64,000 nt of DNA, taken from positions 14,703,290-14,767,289 of the forward strand of contig OX031061.1 in the NCBI GenBank assembly GCA_943736015.1, given 5' to 3'. Of the stretch, positions 10,247-19,999 are shown piece by piece; positions within the stretch are counted from its first letter, which is position 1; each line of letters begins with the position of its first letter. A program made the position numbers and the translations under genes. The notes under the pieces are model-generated. The model saw only the letters and a program-made list of their open reading frames with translations, was not told the DNA's origin and did not search any database. This stretch comes from Tridacna crocea (Eukaryota; Mollusca; Bivalvia; Cardiida; Cardiidae).

Positions 10247-10595
10247 TTAAGTAACGTGCTATTTAATGTTTAGCAAGTTAAAAATGTTTCCAAACCTGTG
10301 ATGAGTGATAGCAATGTTAGGAACTAGCAACTGCTGGACGCAAATGTAGGTCAGAGTCCTGGAAACCAGTCATCTAGAATTTATGCATTTGTTTGAAACT
10401 CATTTTGGGAAACATTGTAGAATCAGGGAAGCATTGCTTATACATAACAAGCAAAGCCTCCTTTACCCCAATAAAGTTGTCCAAAAAGTCAAAATTGTTA
10501 TTTTGTCTTTCTTGGCATGCTTTCTTTACGTCTTTGTCACCGATCTTAATCTTCATAGCTATGCGTGTTTGGCGATTATAAAATGGCATGTTCTC

Positions 10596-10824
10596 TTAAG
10601 CATTTCCCAAACAATCCCTGGTTTTAACGGGTCAGGAATAGAGGCCTTTAGAAAACGTTGTGAGAAAAAGAGATAATGCTGGTAACCAGCATTTTCTCCT
10701 TTTCCCACAATGTTTTCTAACCTATCATATAGAAAAATCATCCTTTTAGCAACTGTTAATTTGTCATCTGCAAAATGCTTTCAATTTGGTCTGGTCCAAA
10801 ATTTGCCGTTTGGGAAAGGTTTAA
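10596..10824. mobile_element. TTAA palindrome MITE, full-length (229 bp)
   Basis: TTAA lies at 10596-10599 and 10821-10824. The termini (CATTTCCCAAACAATCCC, and GTTTGGGAAAGG on the right) are mildly diverged, and the palindrome is at about 10653-10722. Confidence 0.85.
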
Positions 10825-11123
10825 AGGCTTAGTTTACCTTTGAAGTCCCTTTAGTTTCTACAACGTCAGGTTGGTCTTCTGCATTTGATTGGTCGTTCCC
10901 ACTCTGAAAAGGTAATACGAATTAAAAACTCCATTATATATCAAACAATGGAGTTTAACAGTACTATTAACAGGGTCCAGGCACAGGCCATTGAAGCCTC
11001 ATTAATCTATAAACGGATGACCAAAAATATCATTGGTCGATCATGGAGTACAGTAGCTAAAAATAGTACATCGGCGCATTGTTTCTATAAATACGATTTT
11101 ACATAATTGTCTATGTTTTACCG

Positions 11124-11216
11124 TTTTTATCAAACGAGTTGATTTAAATGTATATGACGCGAGCAAAGTGCCTTGGCTCGCGTCATATACATTTGAGTCG
11201 ACTCGTTTGATAAAAA
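11124..11216. repeat. Isolated 41-bp inverted repeat (hairpin)
   Basis: The arms at 11124-11164 and 11176-11216 match at 38 of 41 positions around an 11-nt loop. The arms start TTTTTATCAAACGAG and end TATATGACGCGAGC at the loop. It does not resemble the three foldback families in this window. Confidence 0.85.
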
Positions 11217-11224
11217 ATGTGATG

Positions 11225-11366
11225 ACAAATTAATTAACACGAATATGAGATTGTATTTATCACATGAAGCAAAGGACAGACAAATCAAAATCGTCCCCTT
11301 CCGCGAAATGGCGTAGTAATACAAATTCTTGCACATGTTGCAGCTGGTTTCGCCAGTATCACGCGC
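11225..11366 (-). CDS. Possible additional exon of the minus-strand secreted-protein gene (weak)
   Basis: On the minus strand a pyrimidine-rich tract (TTTCTTTTTTGCTTCCGGTT...) ends in ATAG just above 11366. It is followed by a GC-richer open stretch in the phase that would continue exon 3 (phase 0). The peptide contains the short motif ETSCNMCKN. No good 5' splice site closes the exon, and the open frame runs on into the hairpin at 11124-11216, which argues against it. The low-coordinate border is a guess. Confidence 0.22.
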
Positions 11367-12568
11367 TCTCAACTATGAAATAACCGGAAGCAAAAAAGAA
11401 ACAATTAAATACTGGAGTAATATAAAAAATGGGTCACGGGTTGAATACAATGCTGAAGGTGGGTTTATGTGATAAACTTTGTGGGAAAAAAACACATTGG
11501 CCCATGGTTTCTCATAATTATCATATTATCATGAAATAAACGATAAAGATACTCAAAATAAGACCTTCGTGGATCCGTCCTTTATCGTGTTATCAATCAA
11601 AGCGTTGAGAACGCTGAAGCAATATTTACCAAGGAAGCCATTGTGTGGAATAATGATTTGAAAGAAAAAGAGAAATGTTATTCAAATACTGGCTTTAAAG
11701 TTAACCTGCTAAGCAAATGAATACCTTTTTGGTTGGAAGGAGAATAAAAAGTTAGGATTATTTGCGTATTGGTGGTCTCCTTTTGATCATATGTAGGGGT
11801 CAGGAGTAAGGTCCCTTGACAGTAGGATGCATGATGAGTGGAGAAAGAAACTATGTAAATATTTCGAATAGAATTAAGTTTGTACCAGACAACTATGATT
11901 TCGAAATATATTTTGGCCGTTAACATTAAATTCTAAACTTTACAAACAATTATTTCGATTTATAAATATTCATGACTTATAAAATGGAGTAGTGCGCAAT
12001 CACGGTTTGAACAAGCCATGGGACTAACTGGTTTTGGAACGAAAAAGCCCTGGACAAAGCGATCCGTAGACAAATTTTGTATCATTGCGCCAAAGAAGCC
12101 TATGAACGAGTGAAGCTATTTTCAATTAAAAAGAAAATAGTATTTCCACGATCGATAGCCTCACCCAGTGTATTTTAACATGCCATTTCCAATTACATAT
12201 CTGAGTGCTACCGGAAAACGCATTTGCCTGAGAAAATATGAATTTAATTGGGTTTATTTCTTTCAGCTTTGCACAAATTACGATCTATGGTCTTCAAAAT
12301 GCAATACTGAAGTCATAGTGGTATTGTCTTCGACAAATACCACATAAATTATAGGCAATGCGCGAATGTGCTATTTTTAGGAATAGATTTAGATTATCGA
12401 CAAATGAACACTATGCTCTTTCGTGATGGAAAAAAAGGAGTTTCAATGACCTATGGTCCAGGTCATATGATGGAAAGATGGAGTTAAGGTAAGGACAATT
12501 AAAGAAACATGTAGGCCAAATGTAAACGGAGCCAGTGTTTAAATGCATTTGAATTTATATCATACAAT
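11367..12568. other. No gene seen
   Basis: AT-rich sequence without recognisable repeats or splice-bounded coding segments. An 82-codon minus-strand frame at 11678-11926 has no recognisable features. Confidence 0.35.
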
Positions 12569-12799
12569 TTAACCCATTACCACACAATCCCTACTTTTAT
12601 CGACCTTGAGAAAGAAGCCTTTAGTGAACATTGTGGGAAAAGGAGAAAATGCTGGTAAACAGCCTTTACTCCTCTTCCCCATAATGTTTTCTAACCTTCA
12701 CAAAACAAATTCTAATTTTTTTTATCACTTTTATTTTGTCGTTTGTAAATGCTTTCGGTCTGGACAAGCCTAAAATATTATCGTTTGGCAATGAGTTAA
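12569..12799. mobile_element. TTAA palindrome MITE, full-length (231 bp)
   Basis: TTAACCCATTACCACACAAT starts at 12569, and GTTTGGCAATGAGTTAA ends at 12799. The palindrome has a mutated right arm (CAGCCTTTACTCCTCTTCCC). Its right TTAA is also the left TTAA of the next element. Confidence 0.9.
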
Positions 12800-13022
12800 A
12801 AGTATGGAAAATATTGTGTCCAAGATGGCAATTTGTAATTGTACGCTCGTGTAAGTGTTAGTCGCTGACAAAAACAATTAATCTAAAAACTAAATTAAAA
12901 ACCTGCCTTTTGTTTACTTTAATCCTGATTTTAAAATTCTTTTTTTTTTTGACAGCGACTAACATATGACCGGACCACACAATAACAGACTGTCAACTCC
13001 AAAATATTTTCCATACTTTTAA
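12796..13022. mobile_element. Second TTAA-flanked TIR element (227 bp)
   Basis: TTAA at 12796-12799 and 13019-13022 bounds inverted termini AAGTATGGAAAATATT (left) and its perfect complement (right). A second, inner inverted pair is AGTCGCTGAC near 12861 and TGACAGCGACT near 12950. It encodes no protein. Its termini do not begin CCC, so it differs from the main MITE family despite the shared TTAA target. Confidence 0.8.
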
Positions 13023-13094
13023 ACGCTATGATTTGAATTTAAAGAAGTACCGGTATAATGACACCTGTTTCGACATTTAGTCTTTACTGGGTCT

Positions 13095-13323
13095 TTAACC
13101 CTTTACCAAACGACAATATTTTAGACTGGTCCAAATTGAAAGCACTTGCAGACAACAAGATAAACATAACTCAAAAATTGAAATTTGTTTCCAGCAGGGT
13201 AAAAAACATTGTGGGAAATGGAGAAAATGCTGGTTACCAGCATTTTCTCCTTTTCCCATAATATTTTCAAAAGGCATCTACGTCAGGGTAGTAAAAGCCA
13301 GGGATTGTATGGTAAAGGGTTAA
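13095..13323. mobile_element. TTAA palindrome MITE, full-length with matching termini
   Basis: TTAACCCTTTACCAAACGAC (13095 on) and its near-complement GTATGGTAAAGGGTTAA (to 13323) give the clearest pair of CCCTTTACCA inverted termini in the window. The palindrome at about 13204-13270 has two mutations. Confidence 0.92.
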
Positions 13324-13391
13324 TCAAGGAAGGCAGAAAGCAAGTGTCTTAAGAAGGAAAGTTGAAGGGCGACAGAGAAAATTAACAGATA

Positions 13392-13436
13392 AAGGAAGGA
13401 AGGAAGGAAGGAAGGAAGGAAGGAAGGAAGGAAGGA
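13392..13436. repeat. (GGAA)n microsatellite
   Basis: About eleven perfect GGAA/AAGG repeats lie immediately beside the proposed exon 3 (minus strand). Confidence 0.95.
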
Positions 13437-13468
13437 TTTTTTATTGTTGTTGACCGATTTCATTTAAC

Positions 13469-13537
13469 CTGTGAATTTTCTGTATCACTGTCTGAAGTGT
13501 TTTGTTTGCTATCGTTATTTTTGGCGGCATCTATCTC
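13469..13537 (-). CDS. Probable exon 3 of secreted-protein gene
   Basis: This 69-nt, 23-codon segment on the minus strand is preceded by a strong 3' splice site (ATATTTTTTTTTCAG just above 13537) and followed by CAG|GTTAAATG at 13468. It is phase 0 at both ends, which fits the phase-0 end of exon 2. The encoded peptide is hydrophilic and rich in Asp, Asn, Ser and Gln (ends SDSDTENSQ), with no cysteine. The donor is weaker than consensus. The exon could be a linker between a cysteine-rich domain and something downstream that I could not find. Confidence 0.45.
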
Positions 13538-13611
13538 CTGAAAAAAAAATATTCAAAGAAACATAATACATAAGTGAATATGGCAAGTAAGGAAGAAATA
13601 AAGCAAGAAGG

Positions 13612-13665
13612 AAAAGAAAGAAAGAAAGAAAGAAAGAAAAAAAGAAAGAAAGAAAGAAAGAAAGA
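13612..13665. repeat. (GAAA)n microsatellite
   Basis: About twelve GAAA/AAAG repeats with one longer A interruption. It lies in intron 2 of the proposed minus-strand gene. Confidence 0.95.
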
Positions 13666-14456
13666 CTACATATAACTTAAATTTGATCCTGATTTGCATT
13701 CCAAAATTAGCTATGTATGTGTAACAGTTTTCAATCTTTTCGATTGATATCAAAGGTTTCCAGACAGTTCAACAAGAAATATCTTTTTAAAAGTACAAGA
13801 AAAACGAAGGGTGACGTAAAAGGTACAGATTTATATATTTACTCTCTCTTTTTTTGTTTGTTTCAATATGAAAAAATAAAAGGAGTAGTAATCACGCAAC
13901 CAACAGTTCAAAAATAGACCTGAAAGGGCCCGCAGAACAAACAAGTCTCCATTTTTAGCCAATCGCAGATTACTATTTACTCATTCTGATATAAGAGAAA
14001 AAAAAAGTAGGTCAAACACCAGCGATTAAACTTCGCCGAAAAATTTTACTAAGAAAGTAAATTCTAACAAGGCTATACAACGTTGTCTGCGCATGTCATA
14101 TCCTTCGAAGATTCTACCTGTCTTATATGACGCATCACTAGCCCCGGAAGCGGGCAGAATGTCATATTACGCTCTATAAAGTAGCAATGTAGAAAATAGC
14201 TTTTATCAATACATTTGAGGAGAAATTAGACAGCCTTTAGCTACAGATTTCTCTAAACTGCTGATCATATGAATGAATTGCACGACGTAGCGTATTATTG
14301 AATAAAGGTTTATTTTAGTTTGAAATTCAAAGTAACGCTTGTCGCGTAGGAAAGTGGTTCGGTTCTGTACCCAGGATACCAAAATTAGATAGATGAGTAT
14401 TTATAAAATGCCATCTAGAGGGAGATAATGGGCTATACAAGCTTAACTGAACTTAC

Positions 14457-14641
14457 CTCGCGGACTATTTTACAAGTTTGGCAACAGCTTGCTTCGCGTT
14501 CGCCGCTACACCACCAGTCCCTGTTTGCGTAGACCCCTAGAATGTCGTCCCCTCGGGAGTTAGGGGTCAACAATACCCAGCACTCTACTCTACTGCCAGC
14601 TACAGTGAGGCTGTAATCTTTGCAGGAATCTGAACCCATGT
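14457..14641 (-). CDS. Exon 2, cysteine-rich domain of a secreted protein (unidentified)
   Basis: On the minus strand a 3' splice site (GATTACATTTCAG) opens the exon at 14641, and CGCGAG|GTAAGTTC closes it at 14457. The exon is 185 nt. It begins by completing an Asp codon (phase 1) and ends in phase 0. It encodes 61 further residues with six cysteines: one near the start (GSDSCKDY), one in VECW, one in DWWCSG, and three in ASCCQTCK. Its GC content is clearly above that of the flanks. The final cysteine cluster is vaguely like small disulfide-rich extracellular modules such as ShKT, but spacing does not match a family I can name. It joins in phase to the signal-peptide exon at 21349-21418 across a 6.7-kb intron. 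Confidence 0.65.
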
Positions 14642-14709
14642 CTGAAATGTAATCAAAGGTAGAAAAGTTTTACCCCTTATCTCGCGTAGAGCGACACGCT
14701 GACCTTCTG

Positions 14710-14775
14710 CAGACAGTGTAGATCCAAGATCAGACTGCACTAAACGTGCAGTCTGATCTTGGATCTACGCTGTCC
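14710..14775. repeat. Foldback family 2, well-preserved copy
   Basis: A 66-bp palindrome: AGACAGTGTAGATCCAAGAT at the left, complementary ATCTTGGATCTACGCTGTCC at the right, and loop CTAAAC between GACTGCA and TGCAGTC. It lies in intron 1 of the minus-strand gene. Confidence 0.85.
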
Positions 14776-15011
14776 GGCACATTCAACACAACATCCAAAA
14801 TGGCCGCGTCGATCGATCACCAGACCCCACATTTATGCACCAAACTGCACGTTTAATGACATCAGTTTCCAGTGACGTCAGTTTTCATTGAATTGGGGCA
14901 CTCAGAAGGGAATCTTTATTTCGTCAGCATACTCGATTCGTGAGATTTTAGCACAGGAAAATTTCGCTTAACGCGCTTTGAATGGGTAAAACTTTGCAGT
15001 ATAATAAATTT

Positions 15012-15128
15012 GTTGTACGGTCAGGTGGCAGGGGACTTGGAAACTTGTTCACGCCTTCGGCTCGGGGCGACATAATTCACCACAGCCATGAACAAGTTTC
15101 CAAGTCCCCTGCCACCTGACCGTACAAC
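15012..15128. repeat. Perfect 40-bp inverted repeat (long hairpin)
   Basis: Arms 15012-15051 and 15089-15128 are perfectly complementary over 40 bp (left arm starts GTTGTACGGTCAGGTGGCAG). They flank a 37-nt loop containing CGCCTTCGGCTCGGGGCG. There is no match to the other palindromic families here. It lies in intron 1 of the proposed gene. Confidence 0.93.
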
Positions 15129-15326
15129 TGATAATGTCTTTGTGATCATTTTAGATACCAAGCAAGTTATCGTGTAACTCGGGATCCATAAAATCATTTT
15201 TGTCTGACAACCGAGGCTAGAACGGTCCTCAGTCAGGCAGAAGAGCAAAAGGTTTCGGATTGTATAGGCCGACACGAGTCGATACTTTCAGTACGTTTAT
15301 TAAACCTCTTTTTCTCATAACATGGC

Positions 15327-15832
15327 TTAACCCATTATACCACACAAACCCTACTTTTGATGACTCTGAAAAAGAAGCCTTTAGAAAACATTGTGGGAAA
15401 AGGAGAAAATGCAGGTAACCAGCATTTTCTCCTTTTACCACTATGTTTCTTTCCTTCCGAAGACAAATTTCAATTCTTTAGTCAGAGTTATTTTGTCGTG
15501 CCCTCCCGGGTGGCTCAGTGGTGAGCGTATCTGACTCATGACCTGGTGGTTGTGAGTTCGATACCCGGTTGAGGCAAACTTTCTTTCTGGCGTATTTTCG
15601 CCTCTCACCTCTGCTGAAGCATGTGAGAAAAGTAGTCGGTGGCTTTGGAAAGAAAGTTGTGTTAGTACCGGTGTGAGAAAGCCAGGAAACACGTGTGCGT
15701 CACCGACCGCCATGATATGACCTTAGCTGTTAAGGAAGCGTTAAACCCCAATAAAACCAACCAATATTTTGTCGTCTGTAAATGCTATTAATTTGGACCA
15801 GTCTAAAATTTAGTCGTTTGGTAAAGAGTTAA
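15327..15832. mobile_element. TTAA palindrome MITE interrupted by a SINE
   Basis: TTAACCCATTATACCACACA starts at 15327, and GTTTGGTAAAGAGTTAA ends at 15832. Removing the SINE (265 bp) and one copy of its 11-bp target duplication leaves 230 bp, the normal length of this family. This shows that the MITE was in place before the SINE. Confidence 0.92.
15500..15764 (+). mobile_element. tRNA-derived SINE (family 1), full-length
   Basis: The tRNA-like head has an A box (TGGCTCAGTGG at about 15510) and B box (GAGTTCGATACCC at about 15556). The body includes GTGAGAAAAGTAGTCGGTGG and ends CCCCAATAAAACCAACCAA. Perfect 11-bp target duplications TATTTTGTCGT lie at 15489-15499 and 15765-15775. Transcription by RNA polymerase III from the internal A/B boxes is expected for such elements. 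No CCA-type acceptor stem pairing is preserved, so it is not a tRNA gene. Confidence 0.92.
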
Positions 15833-16183
15833 ATAGTATTGTTATAATATTGTTTCAAGATGTAGTCACGAAGTTTTCGAAATAAACCGATGATTTGTAC
15901 TTTAAGAGGTAGTACCCGAAAAACTATCCTGTCGAAACGATGAGTAAACAAATACAATAGTATTTATAAAGCTTGTGACATAAGGTCTACATGACCTCTG
16001 ACCTTTCTAAGGTAAGTAGGTCACTCTTATTTGGTTTTTATAAAGAAAGTCGGTCGACCTAGTGACCTCAATAGGGCCTTTGAACTCTTTTGCCCCAAAA
16101 TCATTTCAGCGTGGACATTGTTTAAATACAAGTAAACTGAATATAGATAGATCTTTAATAAAATAGGTTTGTTTTAACCCTTT

Positions 16184-16277
16184 CCCAAACAATCCCTGGT
16201 TTTTACGGGTCTAGAATAATAGCCTTTTGAAAACATTGTGGGAAAAGGAGAAAATGCTTCCCTTCGGTAAGGGTTAA
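16184..16277. mobile_element. Internally deleted TTAA MITE (94 bp)
   Basis: Both termini survive (TTAACCCTTTCCCAAACAAT at 16184 and GGTAAGGGTTAA to 16277), with one palindrome arm up to GGAGAAAATGC. Everything from the palindrome centre to near the right terminus is gone. It is the smallest copy with two intact ends. Confidence 0.8.
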
Positions 16278-16369
16278 AAACATTCAAATTTACTATAAAT
16301 AGATTTGTTTAAAATTTAAATCATAATATAGAATAAAAATGGGGTTTTAACGCAACTCCGTGATGAATA

Positions 16370-16550
16370 GTACATGTACTTAGCAAGTCCTCACATGATT
16401 TTGGGTCCATATAATCTTAATTTGCTAATTACCGACATGTAGTAGACTGGTCCTCTGCCATACAAAAAAATTGACCCATTGCAAAATGTTTCGCCCTATG
16501 TCAGCCTGCGCGGACTGCGACGAAGCCCCCTTTTCACAGAGCAAGGTTCA
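16370..16550. repeat. Foldback family 3 neighbourhood, truncated
   Basis: GGGTCCATATAATC, TAGACTGGTCCTCTG, TTTCGCCCTATGTCAGCCTG and GAAGCCCCCTTTTC match in order the region around the palindrome at 3432-3498. The second half of the palindrome is deleted. A third, weaker relative is near 17430-17485. Confidence 0.65.
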
Positions 16551-16689
16551 TATAGGTTAGACGTGCGTTTATTTTTTTTTTATTTCAACAGTAATTAGGT
16601 CAAATCGCAGCTACAACACATTTATTCGTTTCTTTATTTTGGGTTTTATCTGTACTAGGCCGAGCACCTAACCGACTTTGTCCAAGGAA

Positions 16690-16790
16690 CCTTTCACCTG
16701 ACCCGACTGCTGCCTGAGGAGATCGAACTCGAATCTCTAGTTTAAAATCAGTATATCAACTACTGGGCGTCGGGGACAACTGCTGGTGGC
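16690..16790 (-). mobile_element. tRNA-like SINE head fragment (minus strand)
   Basis: The complement reads CCCAGTAGTTGATATACTG, then GATTCGAGTTCGATCTCC, resembling A and B boxes at tRNA spacing. No body could be matched to the other families. Confidence 0.35.
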
Positions 16791-16827
16791 AGGGAGTAAC
16801 AACTTTCAAATGCAATTTATCAATTAC

Positions 16828-17055
16828 ACATGGCGGTCCTGCGTGGCTCAGCGGTATAGTGTAGGACTCGTGATCTGGAGGCACCGTGCTCGAGCCCTAC
16901 TCGATCCCCTGGGCCTTTCGTAGGAGTGCCCTCGGGCAAGACAGCTCAGAGCCCAAGCCTAGCACTAGTAAACCCATGGAAAACATAAACATGTGACCAG
17001 CGGTGATATGACTGAAATAACGTTGAAAGGATTGTAAAACACAATGCAGTCAATC
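16828..17055 (+). mobile_element. tRNA-derived SINE (family 2)
   Basis: GGTCCTGCGTGGCTCAGCGG gives a good A box. CGAGCCCTACTCGATCCCCT stands where the B box should be. The 3' part (GTGATATGACTGAAATAACG, CAATGCAGTCAATC) resembles the tails of families 1 and 3, so the families probably share a 3' module. No target duplication was found. Confidence 0.6.
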
Positions 17056-17061
17056 TATCTA

Positions 17062-17181
17062 TTTTTTTCCACAATGTTTTCGGTAATTTTGGCAAACAAA
17101 CGACATTTCTTTGTAATGGTACCCACTGCGTCACGTGCAAAAATGTGTGATTTAGTCTTACAATAGTGCGGCAATTGGTTA
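17062..17181. mobile_element. Half copy of the TTAA MITE
   Basis: TTCCACAATGTTTTC (palindrome arm), then CAAACGACATTTCTTTGTAATG, then a TTAA near 17178. It directly abuts the family 2 SINE. Confidence 0.4.
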
Positions 17182-17275
17182 AGCCCTTTGAGACGGTTGA
17201 CCCACAAAAGTTCAACTATTTCGTAAGTTCTCCACCCATAGCTGCCATGAATATCATGTTTTGTACGCTGTCACG

Positions 17276-17340
17276 CCAGGGACAATATAGATTAAGATTC
17301 AGATCAGATTGCCCACAAGCTGAAATCTGATCTTGGATCA
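17276..17340. repeat. Foldback family 2, diverged
   Basis: AGATTCAGATCAGATTGCCC and AAATCTGATCTTGGATC remain as inverted arms. Confidence 0.5.
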
Positions 17341-17399
17341 AATGGGTCCAATTTTTGGAAAAAAAGGCGTTGACCCAAAAAGCTTAAAAATCTAAATGA

Positions 17400-18989
17400 T
17401 AGGCCTGAAATACACGAAAGGGGACATTCGGGCATTTACGAAATGTGTCGTCTCGGATCAGCCTGCGCAGTCTGTGCAAGCTAATCCAAAGGTGGCACTT
17501 AAATCTTGTGCTACAGTAGACTTGCCTAATGGCCTCTTTTTATTCACTGATTTTCATTTTGTTGAAAGTAGTATTGTGTTCTTTGGTAACCCGTTTGAAA
17601 ATGTTAAATTCAAAATAGAATAAAAAAAGGATTATTCTCTACTCCATAAGTTTGCTATAGTATAAATTAAGACCACGAGGTGCCGATTAATGGTAGCCTT
17701 TCAACGCTTGTTAATATGTTATTAGTAGTTTCATAAATGTACAAGAAAAAATTGATGTGTAACATCAATGGCGCCGCAAACCAGTTGTTTCTGAAATTAG
17801 GCACATAACATCATTCCAAAAATGACCAATGCAAATTTATGCAGAACTCGATAAGAAATGAACTGAGAGCCCATAGATAGTCTGTAGAATGCAACTTAAA
17901 ATTTCAAAAAGAAAGAACCAATAATGATAAGACACAATCATAGCCATTCTTCGGCGAAATTTTAACATAGTTTTAATTTAAGACGCGTACAAAAGCAGTT
18001 GTAGTAAAACTAGGTTCTAAGTTACCGAATTGATATTAAAAACAGGTTATGAAATGACCAAAGTGGTCACGAAATTATCGAAATGAGTACATGATAAAAA
18101 AAAAAGTGAACTTGGGAACGAAATGGATTCGGAACGAAAAGACCTAGTTACGAGATCGCTGGAAGCGAGGTTAACAATATGGCTGCCTCCAAAGGTACTT
18201 TTCAAAAGCGAAAAAAAATATAGTGCCGCCGCTCATGCGGAGCCACAATAGACAAATATTGCAGTAGGTGTCTGCGAAATAACGTCTGCGAAATTAACGT
18301 GTGCATGCACATTTTTGGCCAATTGCAAATTGTCATCTATTCATTCTTTATCGGTACTTCTAAGTAGATTAACACCAGTACATTCAGCTTCGCCAAAAAA
18401 AAAAAAATGCATCAAAAATTGGCGATTTGAAACTTTATATCTCTGACAATACACTTGCTGACTTAGATATCGGTCAGTGCACCTAACCAGATGTTTCATA
18501 ACATTCTCGTAACAAGGCGAAAAAGCGCCTTAACCGGGTATTGAATCAGCAACCACCTGGTCAGGAGTTAGAATCGTTTATCACCCAGCTATCTGGCCGG
18601 ACGATTTTTTTCCTTCTCTACTAAAGATCAGACAAAATTTTCTCTTGCTGCCCACACCTTTGACATTACAGACCCTGTGCGTTGACGGGTCAAAGGTTAA
18701 ATCGGTCAGGTAGTTACGTGCGTAAAGATGACCTCTTGAGTGAAATTTGAGAATCAGCTGTGACAATGTACTTTTACAAATTTGATGTTCATTCATAGAT
18801 CGATTACTTCTATTTTTAGCGAAGTCGTAGTAAAAAGTCGGCTGAATGATGTCACTGGTACAGCTTTCTGGTTCAGTGAAAATGAGGCGAAAGTTATTTT
18901 CTTTGACCCTGGGTTAAATTTACCCATAACTACCGAAGGAGAGTTAGTATTCGGTTACCTTGAAATCAGACATACTCCTCGAAAAAAGG
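17400..18989. other. No gene seen; dispersed-repeat fragments
   Basis: Stretches near 18290-18410 (GCCAATTGCAAATTGTCATC, CAGCTTCGCCAAAAAA) resemble 13950-14045 (GCCAATCGCAGATTACTATT, AACTTCGCCGAAAAA). A tRNA-like head remnant on the minus strand lies near 18530-18600 (CCAGGTGGTTGCTGATTCAA). This is intron 1 of the proposed minus-strand gene. No splice-bounded exon is convincing. Confidence 0.35.
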
Positions 18990-19227
18990 TTACCCCTTTA
19001 CCACACAATCCCTACTTTTAGCCACCTCAAGAAAGAAGCTCCTTGAAAACATTGTGAAAAAAAAAAAAAAAAAGAAAATGCTGGTAACCAGTATTTTCTC
19101 CTTTTTTCTACAATGTTTTCTACCATTTCCAAAACAAATTTCAGTCTTTAAGCCCCGTTTCTTTTTGTAGAATGCAAATGGTTTCACTTTGGACAAGTCT
19201 AGAATTTAGTCGTTCTGTTAAAGTTAA
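18990..19227. mobile_element. TTAA palindrome MITE with poly-A expansion
   Basis: The left end is TTACCCCTTTACCACACAAT (TTAA mutated to TTAC) and the right end is GTTAAAGTTAA at 19227. In the left palindrome arm the GGGAAAAGG block has become a run of 16 A at about 19058-19073. Confidence 0.85.
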
Positions 19228-19999
19228 GGATACATATACACATTTTTTCTTTCAGCCAATTTTTAATCCATTTCAACTTTATTTTATCAAACTAATCATT
19301 CTTGCATTTTCAAATGTTGTCCCTAACGGTTGCAAGGTTTCATAGATTACGTCCGATAAAATATGCATATCATAATCTCGAGGACATTGAAATGCTTTTC
19401 ATTGGCTGGAGGCCATCAAAGAAATCTCTGTCGTGGCGTTTCCGGTTTTAAATCGAAGATTTTTAACATGTGGTGACATATTTCTGCCGCAAGACACGAG
19501 ATAGCTATTGCGATAATCGAGTTAGAAGAAAATTAATATCGTGATAGAACTTTTTTTTCATGATAAAATGTCACAATAATTTTATCTGTTATCATGATTT
19601 TTTTTTCTTTTTGTGTCCACAACTGGCATTCACGGCTTTATCTCCTAGTAGATGGCATTCTACAAATACTCACTTCGAACAATATGACATGCGCAGACAA
19701 CGGCATTCACGGTACGGTATCTATAAATAGATACGGTTTCGGAACACCTTCGTCTACAACCTTATGAATTCCCCTTTTCCCTAAATGGTTTTAAAGTTGT
19801 TCGTATTTCGAGTTGTCTTTGTGATTTTATACCGCTGTTCATTTCGAGTATTGTCAAAATTTACCAATTAACCTACTATTGTTAGTGATTCGAAATTTTA
19901 CTTAATGCAATCTTATGAAGTGAAAAAGTATCGAGCTCATCCAAATGATGAGGTTTCTATTTATCTATAGATATCGAGAAAGTTTATTATGATAGTTTT
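19228..19999. other. No gene seen
   Basis: ATATGACATGCGCAGACAACG at 19682 is the inverted counterpart of CGTTGTCTGCGCATGTCATAT at 14080, so both belong to a dispersed repeat. A 22-bp palindrome (CGGTATCTATAAATAGATACGG family) lies at about 19716-19737. Confidence 0.4.

Noticed and set aside
14433-14456. Continuation of exon 2 as a single open frame to a stop
   Set aside because: The open frame continues past GAG|GTAAGT for seven codons, but the consensus donor at 14456 makes splicing the better reading.
15500-15764. tRNA gene
   Set aside because: The A and B boxes are good, but the acceptor stem does not pair and the sequence continues into a SINE body with target duplications. The same applies to the heads at 5878, 16828 and 22885.
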